This document shows, one piece after another, positions 9,101-16,684 of a DNA stretch of 64,000 bases (the first letter of the stretch is position 1; each line of letters starts with the position of its first letter). The DNA is from Novosphingobium sp. B1 (GTDB taxonomy: Bacteria; Pseudomonadota; Alphaproteobacteria; Sphingomonadales; Sphingomonadaceae). Position numbers and translations under genes: made by a program. The stretch lies in assembly GCF_900176395.1 (NCBI RefSeq), contig NZ_FWXL01000004.1, forward strand, positions 62,001 through 126,000. The letters run 5' to 3'. A model generated the notes under the pieces. It was not told the origin of the DNA, did not search any database, and saw nothing but the letters and a program-made list of their open reading frames with translations.

Positions 9101-10617
9101 TGTTCGAGGTAGGCGAGATACTGGGCGTAGAACGTTGCCTGAGCGCCCAGCACCTGCTCGAACAGGCCGGTCGCCTGCAGGGTTTCGAGATATTGCCGCA
9201 GGGTCGCCGCATCGACAGCCGGGTAGGCGCTCGGCAATTGCCCGCTCTGGAGATAGGCGAAATAGGCGCTCAGCGCGACGCGGTACTGCTGGATGAAGGC
9301 CGTGCCGCCATTGGCAAGATAGGCTTGCAGCAGTGCACGGTCGCTCTCGGCCAGTCGTACCAGCAGCCCGGACTGGTTGAGGAAAATGATGTACGCGCTC
9401 AACGTGGCCTGGGTGGCGCCCTGAAACGCCAGCGGATCGCCGCCGCTGCGCAGATAGGCGAAGTAGGCGCTGGTCAGCGAGGTGTAGCGCGTCACGAACT
9501 GGTCGGCATTTCCGCCGCCAAGCACGAAGGCGAGATAGGCATCGACCAGCACGCGGTTCTGGCTCGATAGCGCAGCAAAGCCATCGGTGCGCGAGCGGTA
9601 GGAGATGAAGGCGTTGATATCTGCCAGCGAGGTCCCGCTGAACGAGGACGGCGCCGCGCCCGACCGGACGAGGTCAAGAAACTGCACCATCAGCCCGGCA
9701 TAGACGGTGAGGAACTGGGCCTGCGACTGCCCGCTGGCGAGGAAGTTCAGATAGGCGCGGATCACGTCGGCCTGCGCCTGGCTGAACGGTTGGCCGCCAT
9801 AGAGGCTTTCGAGCCGCGCAGCATAGGCGACGAGCGCTGCCAGATCGTTTGACGGAAACGTCTCGATGCTGGGGTTGGCAACTGCAGCCTCGATGCGCTG
9901 TCCGGACGAGACGATGTCGCCCGATGCTCCGGCGGCGGCGAGCGCTTCGCCAAGGACCACCGGCACGCCATTCTCGGCAGCGGCGACGGGGCCGCCCTCG
10001 CTGATGGCGGCAACTTGCGGTTCGGTGGCGGACGCCGGCGCCGGGATGGAAGCAGGCTTCTGCTCGGCCAGCTGCGCCTGGCGCTGCGGCGTCATCTGCG
10101 GCACCGTTGCGGGCGGTGCCGATGTGGCGAGGCGCGGATGGCCATTGGCGACTTCCCACGCCTGGCCCGCATTGAAGCGCTTGGTCTCGCGCCCGTTGGC
10201 GATGGTGGCAAGGCCGGTCAGCACACGCCCGGTCGCCCTGGTCCTGCCATTGGCATCGGTGCCGACCGAGAAGCTGCCCGAGGATCCCGCGCCGCTGATC
10301 TTGCCGCTGCCTTCGCCGCCAAGCCGGACCACCGTATCGCTCGTGCCCGCACCGGTGACGGTGACATTGCCCTTGAACAGATCGACCGTGCCATCAGGCC
10401 GAAGCTGGAACTCCGCACCTTCGACGAACGACAGCATCGCGCCGCTCGACAGGCGGATTTGCGTCACCCCCGAACCCTGGGTCACGCGCTCGCCACGCAG
10501 CGCCGAGGCGGCAAGATCGGCGTTGTCGGCAAAGACCACCTCCTGCGCCTGTGCGCGGGTGGCGAGCGCCAGCGAAGAAGCTCCGATCAGGAGGGCGGTG
10601 AGAGCGGAAGTCTTCAT
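6157..10617 (-). CDS. Giant FecR-domain, helical-repeat and triple TbpB-like barrel protein (putative Slam/T11SS cargo)
   Basis: A 1486-residue exported protein. Residues 1-24 are a Sec signal peptide ending ATRAQA; there is no lipobox cysteine. Residues about 50-160 resemble the FecR/LysM-like periplasmic domain. A Pro/Ala linker (165-255) follows. About 288-752 hold some 18 copies of a roughly 24-residue helical unit of the form AYxAFLxxGGxPSAY. Residues 763-990, 1000-1243 and 1247-1483 are three beta-rich repeats whose ends resemble the TbpB/HpuA barrel (LNGNLFG, VNFYGGF, VVGGLYG), each with a close cysteine pair (946/950, 1201/1206, 1438/1442). ATG 10617 has GGGAG upstream. It begins 16 bp after the Slam-like gene, so that protein probably exports it. 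Ligand unknown; haem, iron or a surface role are possible. Confidence 0.75.
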   Translation of the reverse strand: MKTSALTALLIGASSLALATRAQAQEVVFADNADLAASALRGERVTQGSGVTQIRLSSGAMLSFVEGAEFQLRPDGTVDLFKGNVTVTGAGTSDTVVRLGGEGSGKISGAGSSGSFSVGTDANGRTRATGRVLTGLATIANGRETKRFNAGQAWEVANGHPRLATSAPPATVPQMTPQRQAQLAEQKPASIPAPASATEPQVAAISEGGPVAAAENGVPVVLGEALAAAGASGDIVSSGQRIEAAVANPSIETFPSNDLAALVAYAARLESLYGGQPFSQAQADVIRAYLNFLASGQSQAQFLTVYAGLMVQFLDLVRSGAAPSSFSGTSLADINAFISYRSRTDGFAALSSQNRVLVDAYLAFVLGGGNADQFVTRYTSLTSAYFAYLRSGGDPLAFQGATQATLSAYIIFLNQSGLLVRLAESDRALLQAYLANGGTAFIQQYRVALSAYFAYLQSGQLPSAYPAVDAATLRQYLETLQATGLFEQVLGAQATFYAQYLAYLEQGGTIDGWQGLPVNVFAGYATALQAYYAFLQDGGLPSAYTALTQDEIRQYLAALSAAGANETFLGQLASFYSAFFTYLANGGNPDLYTGLPTPPNYQAFAEALSAYVAYLQAGGLPSAYTGADLALLQQYIKALIDSGKLVTLLGAQAEFVTAYYAFLAGGGTPDSYAALPVYADYVAALEAYYAFIAAGGKPSAYTLLTQEQIVAYLKALTDAGVLAALFDGTTLAFIQNFYVYLAGGGNPDQFSGLPTAAPTRVGYNTSAEGTLVASPVEADVTSDGKISRLRFTRDGSALDFNYAANPANVVKEYGSFGDDAAWTRYLSDTANNAVNFNNHLLVGTPATTIPASGKVDYRLVGGTAPTDYNAPEGQTGTFTGSLAVSFGTTPRVGLAMDVATANRAWHVQTAGGALDPTNGGLVVAADRSFVGNATNLATSAISGGGCVSTCTTTLNGNLFGQNAAYAGFAYSLTDRTVQASQVNGVAIFGQGGTALPYLGATSGTGSASIGSGNYAGGFVSGSANTMYVSSQGASGYFNNVSSSVESDGRFSSNSLITPGTARFTDLAGDTSGVIGRLFDGDLTLGGLKSTYGANGGLAYVLMAPITGALPLSGSITYDLIAATKPVYNDAHTAAGTFEASLRIGFGTALTYAMSGTITMPDATYTFGTPGGVNGTLQAAQAGNDPVFVVIRPTLSQTGPACVTSGCLVNFYGGFGGATPENRIGFGYTTIGGNAIVGAALFGKQGTLSSAPSVTTLANATTLSLADGGTSAFSAQEVDIAGDGAITRVKLNANSTTSYASPSVLKEHGRAGDAIAWSRWDNVSTNANLNPNTHIVTGTPAVNLPATGKIDYALAGSTAPTNYNGADGNSGTVSGTLAVQFGTQAKVGFSLAVNAGARGWTVATAGGSADPSNGGLQVGTNMRFASASVGLTPLNKSSCLSSCTASVVGGLYGEGASHVGLGYQISDLSSNSFFTVNGTAIFARPTP
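8362..9756 (-). repeat. Coding tandem repeats, helical solenoid of about 24-residue units
   Basis: Within the giant protein, residues 288-752 contain about 18 related segments with consensus [AQ]YxAxLxxGGxPsaYtg. From residue 499 on they are grouped in threes with spacings of about 24, 24 and 29-32 residues. The units have diverged in DNA sequence, so this is an old protein-level repeat and not a recent DNA expansion. I recognise no named repeat family. Confidence 0.75.
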
Positions 10618-10633
10618 CTGTCTGTCTCCCGGA

Positions 10634-11923
10634 TCAGAATTCGAAGCGTGCGCCGGCCTGCACGGTCCAGCGTTCGTGATCGTAAAGGGCAATGTTCGAC
10701 CAGTTGCGCGACCACGTCGCCTTGGGCTGGAGGAACAGGCGCGGCAGGACGGCAATCTTCACCGCAGCGGTCAGGTCGATGCGTTCGTCGTGGCGCTTGC
10801 GCATGAACAGCAGGTCGGCGCGGTCATATCGGCGCAAGTCGAAAGCCACGCCGCCCACCACCGCAACTTTCGGCGCGATCTGCACTTCGGCCCCTGCACT
10901 CGCCCCGGCAAAGGTGTTGGATTCCGCGTCGCCTGCCTGGGCGCGCGTTTCCTCGTGCCCGCCGATCAGGTTGATCGAGAATTGCCGCGCAGCAAGGCCA
11001 AGGCCCACGGCGAAACGGTCTGCGTCGCGCAAGGGATCGCGATCATAGTCGAAGCGGGTGTACTGGACGGAGGCCGAGAGGGCTTTGCCCCCGTCCAGCA
11101 TGTGCGTGTACTGGCCGATCGCACCAAAGGCTGTGCGGAAGCCGGCGTGGCCCAGCCAGTACTTCTGCACCTGCGCCGAAAGCGAGGCGACGTCGCGGTT
11201 GGCGAAAGTGTGGGCAAAGCCGGCCGTGCCGGTAAGGCTCGCCTGATCGAAAGCGGCGCTGTCGAGGTTGTCGCGGACGTTGCCCAGCAGCGAGCCGAAC
11301 ACCCGGTCCTGCCGCCCCACCGCGCTGACCGCGCTCACGCCGCCCGAGAGGTCGTAGTATTCGTCCTTCTGCGCCCGCGCATTGTTGCCCAGCGTGCCCG
11401 GCCCCAGCGCCGCAAAAAGCGGTATGGTGATCGAGGTCAGCTGCGTGGCCGAATTGATGTTGCTGTCATGCCCGAACGAGGCTTCGGCAAAGCCCGAGAC
11501 GTCCGACCCGCCCCCCTTGATCTGCCTGTCGAACTGGCGGACGAAGCCGGTGAAGCGCTGCCGAACCGGATCCGGGATGGTCGGATCGTCCACCACCGTG
11601 GCGAACTGCGCGCGGGCCGTGTCGATGTCACCGGCCAAGGCATAGGCACGGGCAAGCTCGGCGCGGGCCGGGGCATTGTCGGGCTGGCGCGCCAGCACGC
11701 GCTGCAACGCCACGATAGCCTCGCCATAGTGTCCCGCATCGGATGCCGCCAAGCCCAGCGCATAGTCGAAGGCGGGATCGCCCGCCTTTTGCCGCTCCTG
11801 CGCAGCAAGCGCGGCATAGCGCCCCTCGGCCTCGGCGTTCTGACCGAAAGCCGGCGCGGGCAATGCGGCGGCCACGGAAACGGCGCAGGCCGCCGCTTGC
11901 AGAAAATGATGCTTGGTCGCCAT
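10634..11923 (-). CDS. Slam-like (DUF560) outer-membrane secretion protein with TPR domain
   Basis: A 429-residue protein with a signal peptide (1-27, ending PAPAFG). Next comes a short TPR region (about 35-135, with GHYGEAIVALQRVLARQPDN and ARAELARAYALAGD). A long beta-rich C-terminal domain ends in WSRNWSNIALYDHERW and a final phenylalanine, the usual end of the 14-stranded surface lipoprotein assembly modulator barrel. Slam proteins (type XI secretion) move TbpB-barrel proteins across the outer membrane. The next gene encodes three such barrels. ATG 11923 follows GAGGGG. The family call is fairly firm; the cargo assignment is inference from adjacency. Confidence 0.82.
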   Translation of the reverse strand: MATKHHFLQAAACAVSVAAALPAPAFGQNAEAEGRYAALAAQERQKAGDPAFDYALGLAASDAGHYGEAIVALQRVLARQPDNAPARAELARAYALAGDIDTARAQFATVVDDPTIPDPVRQRFTGFVRQFDRQIKGGGSDVSGFAEASFGHDSNINSATQLTSITIPLFAALGPGTLGNNARAQKDEYYDLSGGVSAVSAVGRQDRVFGSLLGNVRDNLDSAAFDQASLTGTAGFAHTFANRDVASLSAQVQKYWLGHAGFRTAFGAIGQYTHMLDGGKALSASVQYTRFDYDRDPLRDADRFAVGLGLAARQFSINLIGGHEETRAQAGDAESNTFAGASAGAEVQIAPKVAVVGGVAFDLRRYDRADLLFMRKRHDERIDLTAAVKIAVLPRLFLQPKATWSRNWSNIALYDHERWTVQAGARFEF

Positions 11924-12035
11924 CGTACCCCTCGCGACTGGATGATGGCATTCCAGCTATCGCGCGTGAGGTGTGATGTCCGATGACAATGCCTGTTACC
12001 GGCATGACGTTACCTGTTCCCAGGGCGCGCTGCGC

Positions 12036-12848
12036 CTATTTCTGGCACTTCGGGCAGAAGAAGCTTGACCGCCCGCCCTGCACGATACGCGCGACCGTAC
12101 CCCCGCAGGCGCAAGGCTCGCCTTCACGCCCGTAGACCGCAAAATCCTTCGCGAAATAGCCGAGTTCGCCGTCGGGCCGGGCATAGTCGCGCAAGGTCGA
12201 TCCGCCGGCCATGATCGATTCCTCCAGCACCGCCTTGATCGCCGGAACAAGCAGCTTGATCTCCGAGGGCTTGACCTTTCCGCCCTCGCGCGCCGGATGC
12301 ACCCGCGCGCGGTAAAGCGCCTCGCACACGTAGATATTGCCAAGGCCGGCCACGATGCGCTGATCGAGCAGCAGGAGCTTGACCGCCGCGATCCGGTCCT
12401 TGAACGCCTTGGCCAGCAGCCCGGGCGTCAGGTCCGGTCCCAGCGGCTCCGGCCCGAGCGCGGCGAACGGCGGCCAGCTCTCCAGCTTGTCGCTATCGAC
12501 AAGATCGACGGAACCGAACCGCCGCGCATCGTTTAGCGAAAGGACCCGACCTTCCCCGGTCTCCAGGACAAGGTGATCGTGCTTGCCGATGTCATCCGGA
12601 TCGATTCGCCAGCGCCCCGACATGCCAAGGTGGAACACCATGGTCCGCTCGCGGTCGGTGTGGATCAGGCCGTACTTTGCCCGCCGCGAAAGCCCCGTTA
12701 CGCGCGCGCCCGTCAGCGCCTGCGAGAGATCGACCGGAAACGGCCGCCGCAGATCGGCCCGGTTCACCCGAACGCTGCGGATGACCTGCCCCTCCAGCAC
12801 GGTTGCAAGGCCGCGAACGGTCGTCTCTACTTCGGGTAGTTCTGGCAT
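12036..12848 (-). CDS. mutM: Formamidopyrimidine-DNA glycosylase (Fpg/MutM)
   Basis: Removes 8-oxoguanine and formamidopyrimidines from DNA and nicks the abasic site. The 270 residues begin MPELPEVET, so after removal of Met the catalytic proline and glutamate are in place. The H2TH region contains GLGNIYVCEALYRARVHP. A C-terminal zinc finger of four cysteines (CACGGT...FCPKCQK) ends the protein. The lengths and all key residues are normal. It is divergent from ubiE with a 60-bp gap, an arrangement common in alphaproteobacteria. Confidence 0.97.
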   Translation of the reverse strand: MPELPEVETTVRGLATVLEGQVIRSVRVNRADLRRPFPVDLSQALTGARVTGLSRRAKYGLIHTDRERTMVFHLGMSGRWRIDPDDIGKHDHLVLETGEGRVLSLNDARRFGSVDLVDSDKLESWPPFAALGPEPLGPDLTPGLLAKAFKDRIAAVKLLLLDQRIVAGLGNIYVCEALYRARVHPAREGGKVKPSEIKLLVPAIKAVLEESIMAGGSTLRDYARPDGELGYFAKDFAVYGREGEPCACGGTVARIVQGGRSSFFCPKCQK

Positions 12849-12908
12849 ATCCTCTCCACCCCTAACAGTCTTTGCCGTCCGGGCAATTCCCCACTAAAGG
12901 GCCAAGGC

Positions 12909-13658
12909 ATGACCGCATCTGAAACAGCCCAAGAGACAGCTTCGTTCGGCTACGAAGACATCCCGGCAGAAGAGAAGGAAGGCCGCGTCGGCGCGATCTT
13001 CTCCAACGTCGCGCGCAAGTACGACGTGATGAACGACGCCATGTCGGTCGGCATGCACCGGTTGTGGAAGGACAAGTTCGTCAAGCGGGTGCGCCCCCAG
13101 CCGGGCGAGGCGATTCTCGACATGGCCGGCGGCACCGGCGACATCGCCTTCCGCATGGCCAAGCATGGCGCGCAGATCACCGTGTCCGACATCAATCAGG
13201 ACATGCTCGACGTCGGCGTCGAACGCGCCGCCAAGCGCGGCATCGAGGGCCTCGAATGGTCACGCCAGAACGCCGAGGAACTGACCTTCCCCGATCGCGT
13301 GTTCGACGCCTACACCATCGCTTTCGGCATCCGCAACGTGACGCACATCGACCGTGCCCTTGCCGAAGCCCACCGCGTGCTGAAGTTCGGCGGCCGGTTC
13401 TTCTGCCTCGAATTCTCGACCACCGAATGGCCGGGTTTCTCCGAGATCTACGACGCCTATTCACACAGGCTGGTGCCAAAGCTTGGCCAGATGATCGCGG
13501 GCGACGAGGAATCCTATCGCTATCTGATCGAATCGATCCGCCGCTTTCCGCCCATGCCCGAATTCGAGAAGATGATTCAGGCTGCCGGCTTCAAGCGCAC
13601 CCGGGTCGAACCGATCCTTGGCGGCCTCGTCGCGATCCATTCGGGGTGGAAGGTCTGA
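12909..13658 (+). CDS. ubiE: Ubiquinone/menaquinone methyltransferase UbiE (Coq5)
   Basis: A 249-residue SAM-dependent C-methyltransferase of the ubiquinone pathway, methylating the polyprenyl-methoxybenzoquinol ring. Family marks are VARKYDVMNDAMSVGMHRLWKD, the SAM loop LDMAGGTGDIAF, and the block ITVSDINQDMLDVG. ATG 12909 is preceded by AAGGGCCAAGGC. The ubiB gene follows 4 bp after the stop, so the two ubiquinone genes are co-translated. Confidence 0.96.
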   Translation: MTASETAQETASFGYEDIPAEEKEGRVGAIFSNVARKYDVMNDAMSVGMHRLWKDKFVKRVRPQPGEAILDMAGGTGDIAFRMAKHGAQITVSDINQDMLDVGVERAAKRGIEGLEWSRQNAEELTFPDRVFDAYTIAFGIRNVTHIDRALAEAHRVLKFGGRFFCLEFSTTEWPGFSEIYDAYSHRLVPKLGQMIAGDEESYRYLIESIRRFPPMPEFEKMIQAAGFKRTRVEPILGGLVAIHSGWKV

Positions 13659-13662
13659 TCCT

Positions 13663-15222
13663 TTGACCCTTCCTGCCACGCATATCCGCCGTCTGCTCGG
13701 CTGGGGCCGCACGCTTGCCCGGCACGGTGCATTGCGCGGGATCGAAGCCGATCCCAACACGCCCTCTCCGGTCCGCACCCTGTGCAAGGTGGCGCGCTTT
13801 GGCACCGTCCAGCCGAAAACGCCGGATTATGCCGGCGCCTTCCGCGCGATCGGTCCGGCTGCGATCAAGCTCGGGCAGACGCTCGCCACCCGCCCCGATC
13901 TCGTGGGCGAGGAAGCCGCACACAACCTGCTCGCGCTGCAGGACCAGCTGCCTCCGGTCGACTTCGCGTTGATCCGCGCCGAGATAGAGCGCTCGTTCGA
14001 ACGTCCGCTCGAGAGCCTGTTTGCCTCGTTCGATCCGGTGCCGGTGGGTGCGGCTTCCGTTGCCCAGGTTCACACCGCTGTGACCACCGAGGGCCGCAAG
14101 GTCGCGGTCAAGATCCTGCGCCCCGGCGTGCGTGAAAAGTTCGCGCGCGACATCGACACCTATGAATGGGCCGCCGCCCACCTCGAAGGCCTTGGCGCCG
14201 AGGCTTCGCGCCTGCGCCCGCGCATGGTCATCGCCAACTTCAAGCGCTGGACCGTGCGCGAACTCGATCTGCGCCGCGAAGCCGCCTCGGCTTCGGAACT
14301 GGCCGAAACGATGCGCGCCCACGCCGGCTACCGCGTACCGGCGATCGACTGGGACCGCACCAACGGCCGCGTGATGACGCTCGACTGGATCGACGGCGTC
14401 AAGATCAGCGACACCGCCGGGCTGGACGCAGCCGGCCACGATCGCAAGGACCTTGCCCAGCGCCTGGTTCTCGCCTTCCTCACCCAGGCGATCAACGGCG
14501 GATACTTCCACGCCGACATGCACCAGGGCAACCTGTTCGTCGAACCTGATGGCACCATCGTCGCCATCGATTTCGGCATCATGGGCCGGATCGATCGCCG
14601 CGCCCGCCAGTGGCTCGCCGAAATCCTCTATGGCCTCACCACAGGCAACTACCGCCGCGTCGCCGAGATCCACTTCGAGGCGCAATACGTGCCGAGCTAT
14701 CACTCGGTCGACGAGTTCGCCACGGCCCTGCGCGCGGTGGGCGAGCCGATGCGCGGCAAGCCGGTTTCCGAACTCTCCGTCGGCCAGATGCTCGATGGCC
14801 TCTTCGCCATCACCCGCGATTTCGACATGCAGACCCAGCCGCACCTGCTGCTGCTGCAGAAGACCATGGTCATGGTCGAGGGCATCGCCACCCAGCTCGA
14901 CCCCGAGATCAACATGTGGGAGACCTCGGCGCCGTTCGTCCGCGCCTGGGTGCGCGACGAGCTTGGCCCCGAAGCCGCGATTGCCGACCGCGTGCGCGAG
15001 GATACGCAGACTCTGCTGCGCATTCCCGACCTCATCCGCCGCATCGAGGACCGCTTCCCGCCCAAGGGCGGCGCGCCTGAAGCCCCGCCGCTGCCCAGGG
15101 TCGAACTGATGTGGCAGCGCAAGCGCCGCAGGCGCGGGCCGGGTCTTGCCGGGCAGATCCTCACTTTCCTCGCCGGCGGCGCCCTCGTCATCGGCACCCA
15201 CGCCCTTGGCTGGTGGGGCTGA
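13663..15222 (+). CDS. ubiB: UbiB (ADCK/COQ8-type atypical kinase for ubiquinone synthesis)
   Basis: A 519-residue membrane-associated protein-kinase-like ATPase required for ubiquinone synthesis. The KxGQ motif lies in AIKLGQTLATRPDL, the alanine-type nucleotide loop in GAASVAQVH, the catalytic-loop equivalent in HADMHQGNLFV and the metal site in AIDFGIMGRI. One C-terminal transmembrane segment (ILTFLAGGALVIGTHALGWW) ends the protein. An in-frame ATG at 13618 lies inside ubiE; TTG 13663 starts 4 bp after the ubiE stop and gives the expected N-terminus, so I choose it with moderate certainty. Confidence 0.93.
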   Translation: MTLPATHIRRLLGWGRTLARHGALRGIEADPNTPSPVRTLCKVARFGTVQPKTPDYAGAFRAIGPAAIKLGQTLATRPDLVGEEAAHNLLALQDQLPPVDFALIRAEIERSFERPLESLFASFDPVPVGAASVAQVHTAVTTEGRKVAVKILRPGVREKFARDIDTYEWAAAHLEGLGAEASRLRPRMVIANFKRWTVRELDLRREAASASELAETMRAHAGYRVPAIDWDRTNGRVMTLDWIDGVKISDTAGLDAAGHDRKDLAQRLVLAFLTQAINGGYFHADMHQGNLFVEPDGTIVAIDFGIMGRIDRRARQWLAEILYGLTTGNYRRVAEIHFEAQYVPSYHSVDEFATALRAVGEPMRGKPVSELSVGQMLDGLFAITRDFDMQTQPHLLLLQKTMVMVEGIATQLDPEINMWETSAPFVRAWVRDELGPEAAIADRVREDTQTLLRIPDLIRRIEDRFPPKGGAPEAPPLPRVELMWQRKRRRRGPGLAGQILTFLAGGALVIGTHALGWWG

Positions 15223-15235
15223 AAAGACCGCTCCC

Positions 15236-16345
15236 TTGCGCCACGACCTTTCGCAGCTGCGCTTGCCCAAGCGCCACTTCCACGCGCTTGACCTGTCGCG
15301 CCTGCTCGCGGCGATCATGGTGCTGTTCTGGCATTACCAGCACTTCTTCGTGCCGCCGGTGGAACGCCATTTCAACGTCAACCGCGCCATCCAGCCATGG
15401 TACGAAACGCTGGGCTGGCTCTACAACCACGGCCACACTGCCGTGCAGTATTTCTGGGCCGTCTCGGGCTTCGTCTTTGCCCACGTCTATCTCGCCGATG
15501 CCAACTACAAGGCGCGGTTCTGGCCGGCCCGCGTGGCGCGGCTGTGGCCGCTGCACCTGCTGACGCTGTGCCTGATGGCCATCCTGCAGGGCATCTACGT
15601 TGCCCGCACCGGCACCGAATTCATCTATCACGTCAATGATCTCAAGCACTTCCTGCTTTCGATCCCGCTGATGCAATACTGGGGCTGGCACGAGGACCAG
15701 AGCTTCAACGGCCCGTCATGGTCGCTCTCGACCGAGATCCTCGCCTATCTCGTCTTCTTTCTCGCGCTCCCTCTCCTGCGCCGCGCCCCGCTCGCACTGG
15801 CCCTGCCGCTCGGGGCCGCACTGCTGTGGGGAATGCTCAAGGAACTGCCCAACAAGGACGTGCTGGCCTGCGTCGGCTACTTCTTCCTCGGCTGCGCCAC
15901 CTACGGCGCCACGCTCAAGGGCTGGCTGCGGCCTGCCACCCTGCTGCCGCTTGGCCTCGCGCTGCTGGCCAGCGCCTTCCTGCTCAAGGCCAATCACCCT
16001 GCTGGCGATGCCGCGACCATCGCCGGCACTTTCGCCGTCCTGTTCCTCGCCCTCGCGATCGATCTCAATGACGACAAGGGCCGCCTCAGCTTTGGCCAGA
16101 AGCTGGGCGATGCCTCCTATGGCATCTACCTGTGGCATATCCCGATCCAGTTGGCGCTCGTGCTGATCATCGATGCCACCATCGGCACGCGCAGCGTAGC
16201 GCGCGAACCGTGGTTCATGGCCAGCTACGTCGCGATGGCGATTGCTGCCGGGTTCATCAGTCACAGTCGCTTCGAGCGGCCTGCCCAGCGGGCGGTATTC
16301 GCGCTGTGGACGCGGTGGAAGCAGCGCGGCGAAAAGCCTGCCTGA
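15236..16345 (+). CDS. Acyltransferase 3 family membrane protein
   Basis: A multi-spanning O-acyltransferase of the OafA/YrhL kind, which usually acetylates cell-surface sugars or lipids. Visible signs are the early histidine in LFWHYQHFF, the FFxxSGF-type motif in YFWAVSGFVFAHVY, a basic loop (RFWPARVARLWPLH) and about ten hydrophobic segments. TTG 15236 gives 369 residues and lies 13 bp after ubiB; the frame is open further back into ubiB, so the start is uncertain. The target is unknown, and its place after ubiB may only reflect shared transcription. Confidence 0.8.
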   Translation: MRHDLSQLRLPKRHFHALDLSRLLAAIMVLFWHYQHFFVPPVERHFNVNRAIQPWYETLGWLYNHGHTAVQYFWAVSGFVFAHVYLADANYKARFWPARVARLWPLHLLTLCLMAILQGIYVARTGTEFIYHVNDLKHFLLSIPLMQYWGWHEDQSFNGPSWSLSTEILAYLVFFLALPLLRRAPLALALPLGAALLWGMLKELPNKDVLACVGYFFLGCATYGATLKGWLRPATLLPLGLALLASAFLLKANHPAGDAATIAGTFAVLFLALAIDLNDDKGRLSFGQKLGDASYGIYLWHIPIQLALVLIIDATIGTRSVAREPWFMASYVAMAIAAGFISHSRFERPAQRAVFALWTRWKQRGEKPA

Positions 16346-16349
16346 CGGT

Positions 16350-16682
16350 TCAGCGCCCCTGCATGTCCCGCGCTTCTGAGGGGATGTGCACGACCAGCCC
16401 GTCAAGCTCGTCGGTCAGTTCGATCTGGCAGGACAGACGGCTCGTCCGCGTCACGCCCGCTGCAAGGTCGAGCATGTCTTCCTCGTCCTCAACTGCTGGC
16501 GGCAGCTTTTCGAACCAGGCGGGATCGATCACCACATGGCAGGTCGAGCAGGCCATCTGGCCCTCGCAGGTCCCTTCCAGCGGCATGCCCTTGGCTTGCC
16601 CCAGTTCCAGCAGGCGCGTCCCCGCTTCGCCTTCTCCGGCGATCTTTTCACCCTTTGCGGTGACGAAGGTGACGCTGACCAT
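16350..16682 (-). CDS. fdx: [2Fe-2S] ferredoxin, ISC/adrenodoxin type
   Basis: A 110-residue electron carrier. The four cluster cysteines are in GTCEGQMACSTCHV and RLSCQI, the C-x5-C-x2-C-n-C pattern of adrenodoxin-type ferredoxins rather than plant-type ones. It starts 3 bp after the upstream cysteine desulfurase stop and so is the last gene of a desulfurase-desulfurase-ferredoxin operon. That suggests a role in donating electrons for iron-sulfur cluster assembly, or to a P450 as some sphingomonad homologues do. It converges with the acyltransferase gene with 4 bp between the stops. Confidence 0.92.
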   Translation of the reverse strand: MVSVTFVTAKGEKIAGEGEAGTRLLELGQAKGMPLEGTCEGQMACSTCHVVIDPAWFEKLPPAVEDEEDMLDLAAGVTRTSRLSCQIELTDELDGLVVHIPSEARDMQGR

Positions 16683-16684
16683 GG

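Noticed and set aside
7225..9570. Long plus-strand open frame (781 codons) opposite the giant FecR-barrel gene
   Set aside because: Composition is rich in Arg, Gly and His as in mirror frames of GC-rich genes, there is no motif, and the minus-strand protein has clear domains, signal peptide and repeats.
8362..9756. CRISPR-like array suggested by regular spacing
   Set aside because: The regularity exists only at protein level; the DNA units are diverged and lie within one open reading frame.
13591..15318. Minus-strand frame of 575 codons opposite ubiB
   Set aside because: Low-quality composition and overlap with three real plus-strand genes.
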